From Rhodoferax sp. (GTDB lineage: Bacteria > Pseudomonadota > Gammaproteobacteria > Burkholderiales > Burkholderiaceae_C): a DNA stretch of 64,000 nt. The translations under genes and the position numbers were made by a program. The DNA lies in contig JACKLK010000002.1 of assembly GCA_024236015.1 (NCBI GenBank), positions 310,001-374,000 of the forward strand. The letters run 5' to 3'. The notes beneath the pieces were generated by a model, which saw only the letters and a program-made list of their open reading frames with translations, did not search any database and was not told the DNA's origin. Below are positions 37,977 to 47,373 of this stretch, piece by piece (positions within the stretch are counted from its first letter, which is position 1; each line of letters begins with the position of its first letter).

Positions 37977-39167
37977 TCACGACACCGCGCCCGACCCGTA
38001 GCTGCCGGTCAGCAACTGCCCGGTGCGGAACCGCTCCAGCGCATACGGCGCCAGCGACACGTCGGTCGGCATGCCCAGCGCCTCCTGCGCCAGGACGCGT
38101 CCGACGGCGGGCGAGAGCTTGAAGCCGTGGCCGGAAAAGCCGAATGCGACGACCAGCCCCGGCACCTCGGGCACGCGGCCGAGCACCGGATTCCAGTCGG
38201 GCGTGACGTCGTAGACGCCGGTCCAGCTCGAGGCCAGTCCGGCGGTCTCGTAGGACGGAAACCGCTCGGCCGCCTGGGCGCCGACCTCGGCCACGTAGTC
38301 CATGGGAATGTCGCCCTGTTCGTTGTCGGGTTCGGCCAGTGTCTCGCCGACCGTGCCTTCGCTGACCAGCATCTGCCGTCCGCCATAACTGCGGCAATAC
38401 AACATGCCTGGCGAGCCCAGGTCCTTGTAGACCGGCATCTGGTAGGTGTAGGCCTCGGGGCCTTCGAGCGCGAGCACGCTGTGGCGTTCGGGCTTGACCG
38501 GCGTGGCGATGCCGGTCCAGCGCGCGAGTTCCGTGGCCCAGATGTTCTGCGCACTGACGACGACGCCGGCGTGGAACCGGCCCTGCGGGGTGTCGACGCC
38601 CGTGACCCGGCCGTGTTCGTCGCGCAGCAGGCCCTGCACCGCGACGCCTTCCAGGATCCTGACGCCGCGTCGGCGCGCGGCTCGCGCGAAGCTGGTGGCC
38701 ACGAGCGTGGCGTCGGCGAAACCGGCCTCGGGCTCGAATCCGATCAACGCGGCATCGTCGAAGCGGCAGATCGGCAGGCGCTCGGCGGCCTGCTGCGGGG
38801 TCAGCAGCTCGACCGGTATGCCGCTGGCCTGCTGCGCCGCCAGGGCTGCGCGCAGGGGCTCGAGCTTCGGGCCTTCGGGCGCTGCGATCAGGTAGCCGCA
38901 GGGCACCAGTCCGGCCGCCGCGTCCTCGTCACCGACATAGGCGGCGAAGTCCTTGAACGCGGACCAGGAGCGGCGCGCCAGCGCGACGTTCTCGATCACC
39001 GAATAGTGGGTGCGCAGGATGCCGCTGGACTGCGACGAGGTGCCGTTGCCGATCTGGCCGCGCTCGAGCACCAGGACGTTGCGCGCGCCGAGTGCGGCCA
39101 GGTGCCAGGCGACGGAGGCACCGATGACGCCGGCGCCGATGACGATCACATCGGGGTTGTTGTGCAT
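37977..39167 (-). CDS. FAD-dependent D-amino acid/sarcosine-type oxidoreductase
   Basis: A 396-aa DAO-family flavoenzyme. The dinucleotide site IVIGAGVIGASVAWHLAALG and the second FAD motif GTSSQSSGILRTHYSV are present, and the C-terminal FAD motif reads VVAFGFSGHGFKLSPAVGRV. It likely oxidises a secondary or D-amino acid such as sarcosine, glycine or a related amine to the oxo acid. It is encoded just downstream of a LysR gene that is divergent from a TAXI TRAP transporter, so it may catabolise the imported compound. The substrate is not known. Confidence 0.9.
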   Translation of the reverse strand: MHNNPDVIVIGAGVIGASVAWHLAALGARNVLVLERGQIGNGTSSQSSGILRTHYSVIENVALARRSWSAFKDFAAYVGDEDAAAGLVPCGYLIAAPEGPKLEPLRAALAAQQASGIPVELLTPQQAAERLPICRFDDAALIGFEPEAGFADATLVATSFARAARRRGVRILEGVAVQGLLRDEHGRVTGVDTPQGRFHAGVVVSAQNIWATELARWTGIATPVKPERHSVLALEGPEAYTYQMPVYKDLGSPGMLYCRSYGGRQMLVSEGTVGETLAEPDNEQGDIPMDYVAEVGAQAAERFPSYETAGLASSWTGVYDVTPDWNPVLGRVPEVPGLVVAFGFSGHGFKLSPAVGRVLAQEALGMPTDVSLAPYALERFRTGQLLTGSYGSGAVS

Positions 39168-39293
39168 GAGGATCGAGGGTTGATGGTGGTGTGGCCGTCG
39201 AGCCTAGCGCCGGGCGCGCCGCACGCGCACAAGGCGCCGCAGCGCTGATCCATAGCATCAGCCAGGCTGTTGCTGGCAGGCCGGCGGTGCGGC

Positions 39294-40292
39294 TCAGTCG
39301 TCGATCGCCAGGGCGCCGGCGGGAAGCGCCAGCGCCGCGCCGATGTCCCGCTGCAGTTCGCGCACCACGATGCGCACCAGATCGGCGACCTCGCGCGGCA
39401 GGCTGCCCATTTCCGCTTCCCGATGCACCAGGGAAAAGCTCCGCGTCAGCGGCGGGCAGGAACGCCCCTGGTGCTGGAACGCCGACAGCGGCAGTATCCG
39501 CACGGCGCCGGCGTGGTAACGCGACTGCCACAGGCACAGCGGCGTCGTGAGCGCAAAACCCAGGCCCTCGCGCACCAGCGCCAGCAACGGGTCGGTGGCA
39601 TCGAACTCGAACGCCGATTCGATGCCGGGATGCAGGCCGTGCAGGTAGGCCTCGATCTGCCTGCCGATCTGCGACCGCAGGCTGTAGTTCATGAACGGCA
39701 AGCCGCGGCTCAGCGCCAGCAAGGATTCGGAGGGGTCCACGGCATGGTCTGCCGGCAGCGCAACGACGTATTGCTCGGTGAACAACGGCAGCTGCGCGAT
39801 GCCGGGTTCGTGTGCCGGCGCGGCGGTGGTCATCAGCAGGTCGAGCTGGTGGTTCTGGAACTGGCCCAGCAGGTCGGGCGACAGGCCCGAGCACATGCGG
39901 ACCCGATGCATGCGACCGATCAGTCCGCGCACCAGCTGCGGGCCGATGGTGGCGGCAAACGAGTCCACGCAGCCCATGCGCACCAGTGCCCGCTTGGCAC
40001 GGCTGAGCGCACGCACGCCCTCGGCCATCTGCTCGGCCTGGCCCCGCAATGCGAGGGCATGTTCATACAGCCGCTGGCCGGACGCGGTGGCCCGGGCCGG
40101 GCGGGTCGAGCGGTCCAGCAAGGGGGTGTCGAAGGTCTGTTCCAGCTGGCGCACATGTTGCGACACGCCGGCCTGCGAAATGCCCAGCCGCGCCGCGGCC
40201 GACGAGACCGAGCCGGTTTCCACCACGGCGATCCAGCTGCTCAGTTGTTCCCAGGCCGGAGGCCGTTCACGCGGGTTGCCATGCTTGCTCAT
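39294..40292 (-). CDS. LysR-family transcriptional regulator
   Basis: A 332-aa LysR regulator. The N-terminal winged helix-turn-helix is clear (WEQLSSWIAVVETGSVSSAA, ARLGISQAGVSQHVRQLEQ), followed by a linker and the two-lobe effector domain. It is divergent from the TRAP transporter gene cluster (198-base gap with an inverted repeat) and upstream of the FAD oxidase on its own strand. It therefore probably controls both. Confidence 0.93.
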   Translation of the reverse strand: MSKHGNPRERPPAWEQLSSWIAVVETGSVSSAAARLGISQAGVSQHVRQLEQTFDTPLLDRSTRPARATASGQRLYEHALALRGQAEQMAEGVRALSRAKRALVRMGCVDSFAATIGPQLVRGLIGRMHRVRMCSGLSPDLLGQFQNHQLDLLMTTAAPAHEPGIAQLPLFTEQYVVALPADHAVDPSESLLALSRGLPFMNYSLRSQIGRQIEAYLHGLHPGIESAFEFDATDPLLALVREGLGFALTTPLCLWQSRYHAGAVRILPLSAFQHQGRSCPPLTRSFSLVHREAEMGSLPREVADLVRIVVRELQRDIGAALALPAGALAIDD

Positions 40293-40324
40293 CGGCCGAG
40301 TGTGCCTGATCTGTTCTCGGATTC

Positions 40325-40341
40325 CTGATGCAAACCATCAG
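40325..40341. promoter_or_regulatory. Candidate LysR operator between lysR and the TAXI gene
   Basis: CTGATG (40325-40330) and CATCAG (40336-40341) form a perfect inverted repeat with a five-base spacer in the divergent gap. Such short palindromes between a LysR gene and its target are typical operators. Binding is inferred. Confidence 0.45.
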
Positions 40342-40490
40342 CGCGCGCGATGGCGCCATCCGGCTTGCGGGCTGGCCCCAAAATTGCGTGGCGCAATGAC
40401 CCATGCATATGGATTGCGGGCAAACACCGATGCACGACATTGGTGCGCATCGATATCATCACCGGTTCAACAGTTCAAAAAGGCATCACC

Positions 40491-41462
40491 ATGAAACTCA
40501 ATCGCAGACTCGCCCTGGCCCTGGTCGCCGCGGCCGTGACCGTCTCCGGCGCAGCCATTGCGCAGCAACGCATCTTCTTTGGCGTCGCCACCGGCGGCAC
40601 CGGCGGCACCTACTACCCCCTGGGCGGCATGCTGGCCCAGCTGATCTCCAACAAGGCGGTCGTCGACGGCAAGAAGATCACCGCAACCGCGGAGGCGGCC
40701 GGTGCCTCGGTGGCCAATGCCAAGCTGCTCGGCAACAAGGACATCGAGTCGGCCTTTGTCGCCGCCGACATCCTGGACGCGGCCTACAACGGCAAGGGCC
40801 AGTTCAATGGCGCGCCGATCAAGAACCTGCGCGCGCTCGGCGCCCTGTACCCCGAGACGGTGCAGCTGATCACCCGTGCCGACCGCGGCATCAACAGCGT
40901 CAAGGACCTCAAGGGCAAGAGCATCTCGTCAGGCTCGCCCGGCTCGGGCCAGTACCAGCTGCTGACCGACCTGCTGACGGTCTATGGCATGAAGCGCTCC
41001 GACATCAAGGAAGACCTGTCCTCGTTCACGCAGGCGGTCGACAAGATCAAGGACGGCAACCTCGACGCCACGCTGATCACCGCCGGCGTGCCGACCGCGG
41101 CCGTGACCGACTTCGCGCAGAGCCACGACCTCAAGGTGATCCCGTTGTCGGGCGCCGAGATCGGCGAACTGCTCAAGCAGCAGCCGTATTACACCCGCGT
41201 GCAGATGCCGGCCAACAGCTACAAGGGCCAGACCGCGCCGGTCGACACGCTGGCCGTGATGGCGGTGTGGACCACGCATGACGGCGTGTCCGACGCCATC
41301 GCCTACGAGGTGACCAAGGCCTTGTACGAGAACGTGGCCATCATGGGCCAGGTGCACGTGCAGGGCAAGAACATCAGCCTGGCCACGGCCACTGCCGTCG
41401 GTACCGCGCCGATCCATCCCGGCTCGCTGAAGTACTTCAAGGAAAAAGGCCTCGTCAAGTGA
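40491..41462 (+). CDS. TAXI-family TRAP transporter solute-binding protein
   Basis: A 323-aa periplasmic binding protein. The start at 40491 (MKLNRRLALALVAAAVTVSG) gives a clear Sec signal. The family signature GVATGGTGGTYYPLGGMLAQ and SPGSGQYQLLTDLL follow. TAXI proteins bind small organic anions for TRAP permeases. The stop shares one base with the next start. It is the first gene of the three-gene TAXI-DUF1850-permease unit. Confidence 0.95.
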   Translation: MKLNRRLALALVAAAVTVSGAAIAQQRIFFGVATGGTGGTYYPLGGMLAQLISNKAVVDGKKITATAEAAGASVANAKLLGNKDIESAFVAADILDAAYNGKGQFNGAPIKNLRALGALYPETVQLITRADRGINSVKDLKGKSISSGSPGSGQYQLLTDLLTVYGMKRSDIKEDLSSFTQAVDKIKDGNLDATLITAGVPTAAVTDFAQSHDLKVIPLSGAEIGELLKQQPYYTRVQMPANSYKGQTAPVDTLAVMAVWTTHDGVSDAIAYEVTKALYENVAIMGQVHVQGKNISLATATAVGTAPIHPGSLKYFKEKGLVK

Positions 41463-41944
41463 TGCTGCGGCAGCGTGCCGCCATGATGGCGGCTGCGCTG
41501 CTGTTGCCGCTGGCCGTCCCGGCCGCCGTCGGTTGCGAACTGGTGCTGTCCGAGCACCGCAGCGGACGGCCGCTGGCGCGCTTGGCACTCGATCCCCATC
41601 GTCCCGCGGCACGGATCGCGTTCACGCATTCCGTGCTCGGTACGCCGGTGGTCGACCACTACGAATGGCGGCCGCATGCGGGCCAGTGGCGCGCCCACAT
41701 GGTGCAGGAACACTTCGAGGGTGATGGTTACGGCCTGCCGAATGCGGCCGGCCCGGGCGAGACCATGGTGCGCGACGGCGATGGCTGGCGCCTGTACCTG
41801 GACCGGGTCGTACACCCTCTGGTCGTGTTGCCGCTGCCCGCGCAGTCGATGCGCGTGTCCGTCGGCGAGCAGCCGGCGTTGCTGCTCGGCTCGCTGAGCC
41901 AACGATCGATAGAATTCCGGGCCCGCGATTGCCCGACCCCCTGA
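41462..41944 (+). CDS. DUF1850 protein of TAXI TRAP clusters
   Basis: A 160-aa exported protein (MLRQRAAMMAAALLLPLAVP signal) of the DUF1850 family, which is nearly always encoded between TAXI binding proteins and their permeases. It contains IAFTHSVLGTPVVDHYEWRP, the family core. ATG at 41462 overlaps the upstream stop by one base (TGATG); a GTG three bases earlier is also possible. It may be a periplasmic accessory factor. Confidence 0.88.
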   Translation: MLRQRAAMMAAALLLPLAVPAAVGCELVLSEHRSGRPLARLALDPHRPAARIAFTHSVLGTPVVDHYEWRPHAGQWRAHMVQEHFEGDGYGLPNAAGPGETMVRDGDGWRLYLDRVVHPLVVLPLPAQSMRVSVGEQPALLLGSLSQRSIEFRARDCPTP

Positions 41945-41962
41945 CACAAGCACTGGAATCCC

Positions 41963-44152
41963 ATGAGCGCCTCCCAGCAGGAAATTGATCGCCTGATCGA
42001 GCAGTTCGACCCCGAGTCGACCTTCCGCAGGCTGGCCGGCATGGCCGCGCTGTTCGTGACCGTGGTCACCGTCGGCCTGTCGGCCTGGCACTACTACACC
42101 GCGGGTTTCGGGCTCGAGAACGAGATCGCGCACCGCGCCATCCACCTGTCGGTGGTGCTCGGCCTGTGTTTCCTGGTGTTTCCGCGCCAGAAGCGCATGG
42201 GCGGACACTGGGAATGGACGGTGTCCATCGGCCTGGTGGCGTTCTACCTGATGATGGGGTTCGGCCTGCTCGATGCGCTCTCGGACCCGGTTCCGATGGG
42301 CGCCAAGGTCACCTTCATCGCGGTGCTGCTGTCCGTGGCCGGACTGTCGCTGCCGTTCAAGGCCTATGACGGCAGCCACACCCGCATCCCGCTGCGCGAC
42401 TGGATCTTCGCTGCGCTGGCGTCCGGCTTTTCGCTGTACCTGCTGGTGTTCTTCAACGAGATCTTCATCCAGCGTCCCGGCGAACACACGCCGATCGACC
42501 TGATGGTCGGCGTGATCGCGATCGCGATGGTGATCGAGGCCACGCGCCGCACCATGGGCATCTTCCTGCCGCTGCTGGCCATCGGTACCGTGTTGTACGG
42601 CCTGTTCGGCCCCTACCTGCCCGGTGGCCTGGCCCACCGCGGCTACAGCGTGTCGCGGGTCGTGGCCCACCTGTACAAGGGCACCGAAGGCATCTACGGC
42701 ATTCCGGTGGGCGTCGTCGCCACGTTCGTGTTCCATTTCGTGTTGTTCGGCATCATGGCCCAGCTCACCGGCCTGGGCCAGCTGTTCGTGAACCTGGCCA
42801 CCATCGCCGCCGGCCGCTTTTCGGGCGGGCCGGCCAAGGTCAGCGTGGTCTCGTCCGGCCTGTTCGGCATGATCTCCGGCTCGCCGATCGCCAACACCGT
42901 GACCACCGGCGTGATGACCATCCCGCTGATGAAGAAGGTCGGCTTCGCGCCGCGATTCGCCGGGGCCGTCGAGGCCTCGGCCTCGTGCGGCGGACAGATC
43001 ACACCGCCCATCATGGGCGCGGCGGCCTTCATCATGGCCGAGACGCTGGGCATTCCGTACAACCAGCTGATCCTGGTGGCCATCGTGCCGGCCGCACTGC
43101 ACTACTTTGCGATCCTGTACATGGTGCACCTGGAGGCCAAGCGGCTCAAGCTCACCGGCATGGATCCGTCCGAGATCCCGTCGCTGGGCCTGGTGCTGCG
43201 CAGTTCCTGGCACCTGTTCATTCCGCTGGTCGTGATGGTCACGCTGCTGCTGATGCAATACACGCCGTTCCTGGCCGCGTTCTGGGGCATCACGCTGACC
43301 GTGGCCTGCTCGTGGATACCGAAGCTGCTGGGCCCGTACGGCAAACGCATGGCCGGCATGACGGTCGGGCCGCGCGCGCTGGTGCAGGGTTTCGAGATGG
43401 GCGCCAAGGCGGCGCTGGCCATCGGCGCGGCGTGCGCCTGCGTGGGTTTCGTGCTCGGCATCACGACGCTGACCGGCATGGGCTTCAAGTTCTCGGCCTG
43501 GATCCTGGACCTGTCGGGCATCGTGGCCCAGGGCGTGGTGGCGCTGGACAGCTTCCAGTTGCTCGACCTCAAGCAGGTCACGATCCTGTTCGGCCTGTTG
43601 TTCACCGCCGGCGCCTGCATCATCATGGGGTCGGGCGTGCCGACCACGCCGACCTACATCATCCTGGCCGCCATCGTCGCGCCGGCGCTCGAGCAGCTCG
43701 GCGTGCCGCAGCTGGCAACCCACTTCTTCGTGTTCTATTTCGGCGTGCTGGCCGACGTCACACCGCCGGTGGCGCTGGCCGCGTTCGCGGCGGCGGGCAT
43801 TGCGCGCAGCGAACCCATGCGCACCGGCATGACGGCGTTCCGCCTGTCGATGGGCAAGGCGCTGGTGCCGTTCGCCTTCGTCTACACGCCGTCGCTGCTG
43901 CTGATCAACTTCAGCTGGTCGGCCTTCATCGTCGCGATCATCTCGATCACCGTGGCCATCATCGGCCTGGGCGCGGCGTATACCGGCTATCTCGCCCGGC
44001 CGATCGGCAAGCCGGTGTTCGTGTTGTTCAACGTGTTCTCGTTGTCGCTGATCTTCGCCAACCCGGTGATGTCGGCCATCGGCGTGCCGGTGGTGCTGGC
44101 ACTGGTGGCCTGGCACATGCGGCCGCTGCCGGACGCACCGCAGCCGGGTTGA
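41963..44152 (+). CDS. TRAP transporter fused 4TM/12TM permease
   Basis: A 729-aa fused permease (small DctQ-like plus large DctM-like part), as typical for TAXI systems. It begins MSASQQEIDRLIEQFDPEST, with a small-subunit region in the first ~190 residues and the large subunit after that: TTGVMTIPLMKKVGFAPRFA, GGQITPPIMGAAAFIMAETL and MGSGVPTTPTYIILA are hallmarks. It should import a carboxylate or related anion driven by the sodium or proton gradient. It lies 18 bases after the DUF1850 gene. Confidence 0.95.
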   Translation: MSASQQEIDRLIEQFDPESTFRRLAGMAALFVTVVTVGLSAWHYYTAGFGLENEIAHRAIHLSVVLGLCFLVFPRQKRMGGHWEWTVSIGLVAFYLMMGFGLLDALSDPVPMGAKVTFIAVLLSVAGLSLPFKAYDGSHTRIPLRDWIFAALASGFSLYLLVFFNEIFIQRPGEHTPIDLMVGVIAIAMVIEATRRTMGIFLPLLAIGTVLYGLFGPYLPGGLAHRGYSVSRVVAHLYKGTEGIYGIPVGVVATFVFHFVLFGIMAQLTGLGQLFVNLATIAAGRFSGGPAKVSVVSSGLFGMISGSPIANTVTTGVMTIPLMKKVGFAPRFAGAVEASASCGGQITPPIMGAAAFIMAETLGIPYNQLILVAIVPAALHYFAILYMVHLEAKRLKLTGMDPSEIPSLGLVLRSSWHLFIPLVVMVTLLLMQYTPFLAAFWGITLTVACSWIPKLLGPYGKRMAGMTVGPRALVQGFEMGAKAALAIGAACACVGFVLGITTLTGMGFKFSAWILDLSGIVAQGVVALDSFQLLDLKQVTILFGLLFTAGACIIMGSGVPTTPTYIILAAIVAPALEQLGVPQLATHFFVFYFGVLADVTPPVALAAFAAAGIARSEPMRTGMTAFRLSMGKALVPFAFVYTPSLLLINFSWSAFIVAIISITVAIIGLGAAYTGYLARPIGKPVFVLFNVFSLSLIFANPVMSAIGVPVVLALVAWHMRPLPDAPQPG

Positions 44153-44165
44153 AGGCGCATCGCGC

Positions 44166-44206
44166 CCGGCCGCTCCGAAGCGGCCGGCCCGCCCCCCAGT
44201 GGGGGG
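44166..44206. terminator. Two hairpins between the convergent TRAP and HDOD genes
   Basis: CCGGCCGCT pairs with AGCGGCCGG (44166-44174 / 44179-44187), and CCCCCC pairs with GGGGGG (44192-44197 / 44201-44206). Together they fill the short gap between the convergent genes and probably act as bidirectional terminators, though no T-run is present. Confidence 0.45.
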
Positions 44207-44257
44207 TTCGGCCGGTCGACACGCAGTGCGACCGGACAGACGGGGGGCGTCTTTATT

Positions 44258-45523
44258 TCACGCGCCCATCGTCTCCGCCCAGGCCAGCGCCTGCAGGTGG
44301 GCCCAGTTGATCTGGTGGTTGCTCAGCACCAGTTCGTTGGCCAGGCGCGCGAAGTTGGCGTCGTCGGCCTGTTCGCAGGCCACGGTCAGTTCCAGGATCG
44401 GCGCCATCTGCCCCTTGTTGTGCAGCAGCGCGTCGGTGATCGCATCGGGCAAGGACACGGCGCCGATGGCCTTTTCCATCGGGATGCCGAGCATGGTATC
44501 GAGCAGCGAGAACACGCCGGTGACGAAGGCGTTGTCGCATTCTTCCGGCGGCAGCAGTTCGGCGGCCAGCAATTCCATCAGCCGGCCGCGCACGATCGCC
44601 ATCTGACCCACGGCCGGCGGCGCGCCGCCTTCGCGCGACATGGTCAGCAGCAACGCGGCCCAGCGAAACAGCTTCTTGAGCCCGAGGATCATCACGGCAT
44701 GTCGGAACGACGTGATCTCGGTGGACAGGCCGAAGCCGGACGAGTTGATGTAACGCAGCAGATTGAACGACAAGGTGGCATCGCGCTTGAGCACCTCCTC
44801 GATCTGCTCCGTCGGTGCGCCCTTGCGCACCGCGTTGATCAGCTGGATGATGACCGCATGGGCCGGCCGGATGTTCTGGCTGGTCTCGACCACCGGCTTG
44901 GAATACCAGTAACCCTGGAACAGCCGCACGCCCAGCGACGACACCAGCTTGTGTTGTTCGGCCGTCTCGACCTTCTCGACGATGATGGGGGCATCGGGCT
45001 TCTTCTTCTGCGCCAGCCGGATCACGTGCGCGACCAGGTCGGGCTTGAGCGTGAGCAGGTCGATCTTGATGTACGACGCCAGGGGCAGCCACTGCTCGTA
45101 AGCCGGGGTCAATACCGTGTTGTTGAACGCGAGCTTGAATCCATGGGCATGGGCGTCGGTCAGGGCCTGCACGGCCGCCGCGATGACGGCCGGATCGTTG
45201 TTTTTCACCGGTGGCACCTCGAGCACGATGCGCTCGGGCTTGACCAGTTCGAGGTGTTCGCTGTTCAGGCTCTCATGGGCGCAGTTGACGAACATCGTGC
45301 GTTTGCCCATCAACGTCGCGGTGTCGGCCTGTGACAACACATTGAATAACATCTGCGCGTCGCTCGACGCGTCGTGTTCACTGAACCGGCGCGTGCGGTC
45401 GAACAATTCGTAGCCGAACACCTTGCCCTTGTCGTCGACGATAGCCTGGCGGGCGATGGAGATCTTGTCGGATCCGGGTTCGCCGGACTCGGAAGGAGGC
45501 GGTGGCGGGGCAGCTGCTGACAT
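44258..45523 (-). CDS. HDOD protein with degenerate EAL domain
   Basis: A 421-aa signalling protein. An EAL-like domain (about residues 20-200) has lost its c-di-GMP catalytic motif: the EAL position reads GYELFDR, and the DD-containing metal motif is replaced by LAFNNTVLTP. It cannot cleave c-di-GMP in the classical way. The C-terminal HDOD domain (about 210-410) begins NAVRKGAPTEQIEEVLKRD and has LLRYINSSGFGLSTEITSFR. The pattern matches the YuxH/CdgJ class, which acts by protein-protein contact in motility control. Confidence 0.9.
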   Translation of the reverse strand: MSAAAPPPPPSESGEPGSDKISIARQAIVDDKGKVFGYELFDRTRRFSEHDASSDAQMLFNVLSQADTATLMGKRTMFVNCAHESLNSEHLELVKPERIVLEVPPVKNNDPAVIAAAVQALTDAHAHGFKLAFNNTVLTPAYEQWLPLASYIKIDLLTLKPDLVAHVIRLAQKKKPDAPIIVEKVETAEQHKLVSSLGVRLFQGYWYSKPVVETSQNIRPAHAVIIQLINAVRKGAPTEQIEEVLKRDATLSFNLLRYINSSGFGLSTEITSFRHAVMILGLKKLFRWAALLLTMSREGGAPPAVGQMAIVRGRLMELLAAELLPPEECDNAFVTGVFSLLDTMLGIPMEKAIGAVSLPDAITDALLHNKGQMAPILELTVACEQADDANFARLANELVLSNHQINWAHLQALAWAETMGA

Positions 45524-45631
45524 GATTGCCGATTCAGGGTTGGTGCCGCCATTCTAAGATGGCCCTGCCGGCCTGGACACCCTGCGCCGGCACAGTGCCG
45601 CAGCAGGTGATGATGCGGACGAATACCGCCG

Positions 45632-46570
45632 TCAAACGCGATCGTCGGGCTGCGGCGGCTCGGACATGCGCACCGCCTGGGACCGGCACGATCCAAGGGT
45701 ATGCGCATAGACCCGGGTGAATTCGGCGCCCAGCAGAAAGATCTGGGCGGAAAAATAGACCCACACCAACAACGCGACCAGTGAGCCCGCGGCACCGAAA
45801 CCCGAACTGACCCCGCTGGTGCCGATGTAGAGGCCGATCATCCATTGGCCCCAGGCAAACAGGGTCGAGGTCGCAAGCGCGCCGACCGCAACGTCGCGCC
45901 ATTGGATGCGGGCACGCGGCATCAGCTTGTAGATCATGGCGAACAGCACCGTGATCAACACGAACGACACCAGCTGGTGGGCGAGCGCCAGCATGAACTC
46001 CCATCCCGTCAGACGAGGCGCCCACCAACGCTGGATCGCCGCCAGTGCGGCGCCGAGCACCAGCGACACCACCATCAGGAACCCCAGTCCGAGGATCAGC
46101 CCGAACGACAGCAGTCGTGTACGCAGCAACATCCACAGGCTTGCGCCGACGCGCACCGGCGCGCGCCAGATGCGGTCCAGCGCCGCTTGCAGTTCCGCGA
46201 ACACCGTGGTGGCGCCCACCAGCGTCAGTACCACGCCGATGGCGGTTGCGGCCATGCCGTCCGCCGGTTGATGGACGCTTTGGATCAGTGCCTCGATGGT
46301 CCGCGCGCCATCGACACCGATCAGGCCGCTGATCTGGCCGACGATCTCGCCTCGCGCCGCATCGGCTCCGAACCAGATGCCAGCCACCGAGATCACGATC
46401 AGCAGCAACGGAGCGCACGAGAACAAGGTGTAGTAAGCCAGCGCCGCGCCCATGCTGGACGCGTGGTCGTCGATCCAGGCGCGCCACGCGGCCCGGCTGA
46501 TCGCCCACGCCTGCCGGTGGCCGGGAGCGTTGGCGATCTCGACGGGATCGGGCAGTACGGTTTCCGGCAT
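45632..46570 (-). CDS. YihY/BrkB-family membrane protein
   Basis: A 312-aa inner-membrane protein of the YihY (BrkB, formerly wrongly annotated RNase BN) family. ATG 46570 (MPETVLPDPVEIANAPGHRQ) is used; a GTG at 46603 would add 11 residues. About six hydrophobic segments are seen, starting with SSMGAALAYYTLFSCAPLLL, the family hallmark, and including VALLVWVYFSAQIFLLGAEF. The function is not known, though export and cell-envelope roles have been suggested. Confidence 0.88.
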   Translation of the reverse strand: MPETVLPDPVEIANAPGHRQAWAISRAAWRAWIDDHASSMGAALAYYTLFSCAPLLLIVISVAGIWFGADAARGEIVGQISGLIGVDGARTIEALIQSVHQPADGMAATAIGVVLTLVGATTVFAELQAALDRIWRAPVRVGASLWMLLRTRLLSFGLILGLGFLMVVSLVLGAALAAIQRWWAPRLTGWEFMLALAHQLVSFVLITVLFAMIYKLMPRARIQWRDVAVGALATSTLFAWGQWMIGLYIGTSGVSSGFGAAGSLVALLVWVYFSAQIFLLGAEFTRVYAHTLGSCRSQAVRMSEPPQPDDRV

Positions 46571-46610
46571 GGATACCGCGCCAGAGCCGGTGCGCGTTGT
46601 CACGTGCGCA

Positions 46611-47231
46611 TCAATTGCGCCAGTCGCCGCTCGCCGCCGACTGACCGGTGGCGATGAAGTGTTCCAGATGGGCGACGTCCATCACCGCGGACAGGCGGCT
46701 GGCGCAATCATCGACGGGGCGGCGACCGGACAGCGCCGGATTGGCGCACGCAAACCAGTACGCCATGCCCCAGGGTTCGTACAACGGCACCAGCAGCCTG
46801 AACAGGGGCTGCAGATCGCGTCGGGGCCGCAACCGCGGGCCGGTGTCGAACTGGAACATGGGCACCCACGGTTCCCCTTCCCACATGAAGCCGATGATGT
46901 CCCTGGTCGCGATCCATCGGGCCATGTGGGCGAACAAGGCCTTGCTGCGCGGGTCCTGGCCGCAGGCCAGTTCGCCGACCGAGCGCAGGCCGCCGGAGGC
47001 GGCATACGCGATGCGCATGTGGGCCATGCGGTGGTGCACGGATGGCCCATCGCCGGATTCAGGGCCGTCAGCATCGGCATGCATGGCGCCGTCTCGACCG
47101 AACATCGGCCTGGCGGCGTCAACCGCGGCCGGCGTCGGTTGTCGGCTGCCGGGCACATCCGGGCGCATGCCCATGCTGGCGTGCCAACGATCGGCATGCA
47201 AGGTGGTGCCAGTGGGCAGGTGCCGGTTCAT
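46611..47231 (-). CDS. Protein with MbcA/ParS-like toxin-binding domain (orphan)
   Basis: A 206-aa protein. I chose the ATG at 47231 because GAAGGAG stands directly upstream. The N-terminal ~75 residues are unrecognised. From about residue 90 the pattern ATRDIIGFMWEGEPWVPMFQ, FQFDTGPRLRPRRDLQPLFR and ACANPALSGRRPVDDC resembles the DUF2384 / Xre-MbcA-ParS toxin-binding domain. Such domains usually sit in antitoxins next to a RES-domain toxin. None is found near it: neighbours are YihY and an AsmA protein. It may be an orphan antitoxin or a reused domain. The family call is moderately sure. Confidence 0.5.
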   Translation of the reverse strand: MNRHLPTGTTLHADRWHASMGMRPDVPGSRQPTPAAVDAARPMFGRDGAMHADADGPESGDGPSVHHRMAHMRIAYAASGGLRSVGELACGQDPRSKALFAHMARWIATRDIIGFMWEGEPWVPMFQFDTGPRLRPRRDLQPLFRLLVPLYEPWGMAYWFACANPALSGRRPVDDCASRLSAVMDVAHLEHFIATGQSAASGDWRN

Positions 47232-47373
47232 GGGAGCTCCTTCAATGTGTCGCAATGCGCCATGGCGATTGCCGCCGTGGTCCAGTGCCCCGATTCTGCC
47301 GATCGCATCGCCCGAACCGCATCAGGCAAAGCATGTGCCTGGTGTAGGAAATTGCCTTGGCCGCCGAGCCGAC

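Noticed and set aside
41303..44116. Open frame of 937 codons on the minus strand
   Set aside because: Antisense to the TRAP permease; His/Gln/Arg/Asp-rich, as expected for a shadow of a membrane-protein gene.
46611..47231. Toxin-antitoxin pair with a neighbouring gene
   Set aside because: Neither the YihY gene nor the AsmA gene resembles a RES or other toxin, so only an orphan domain is reported.
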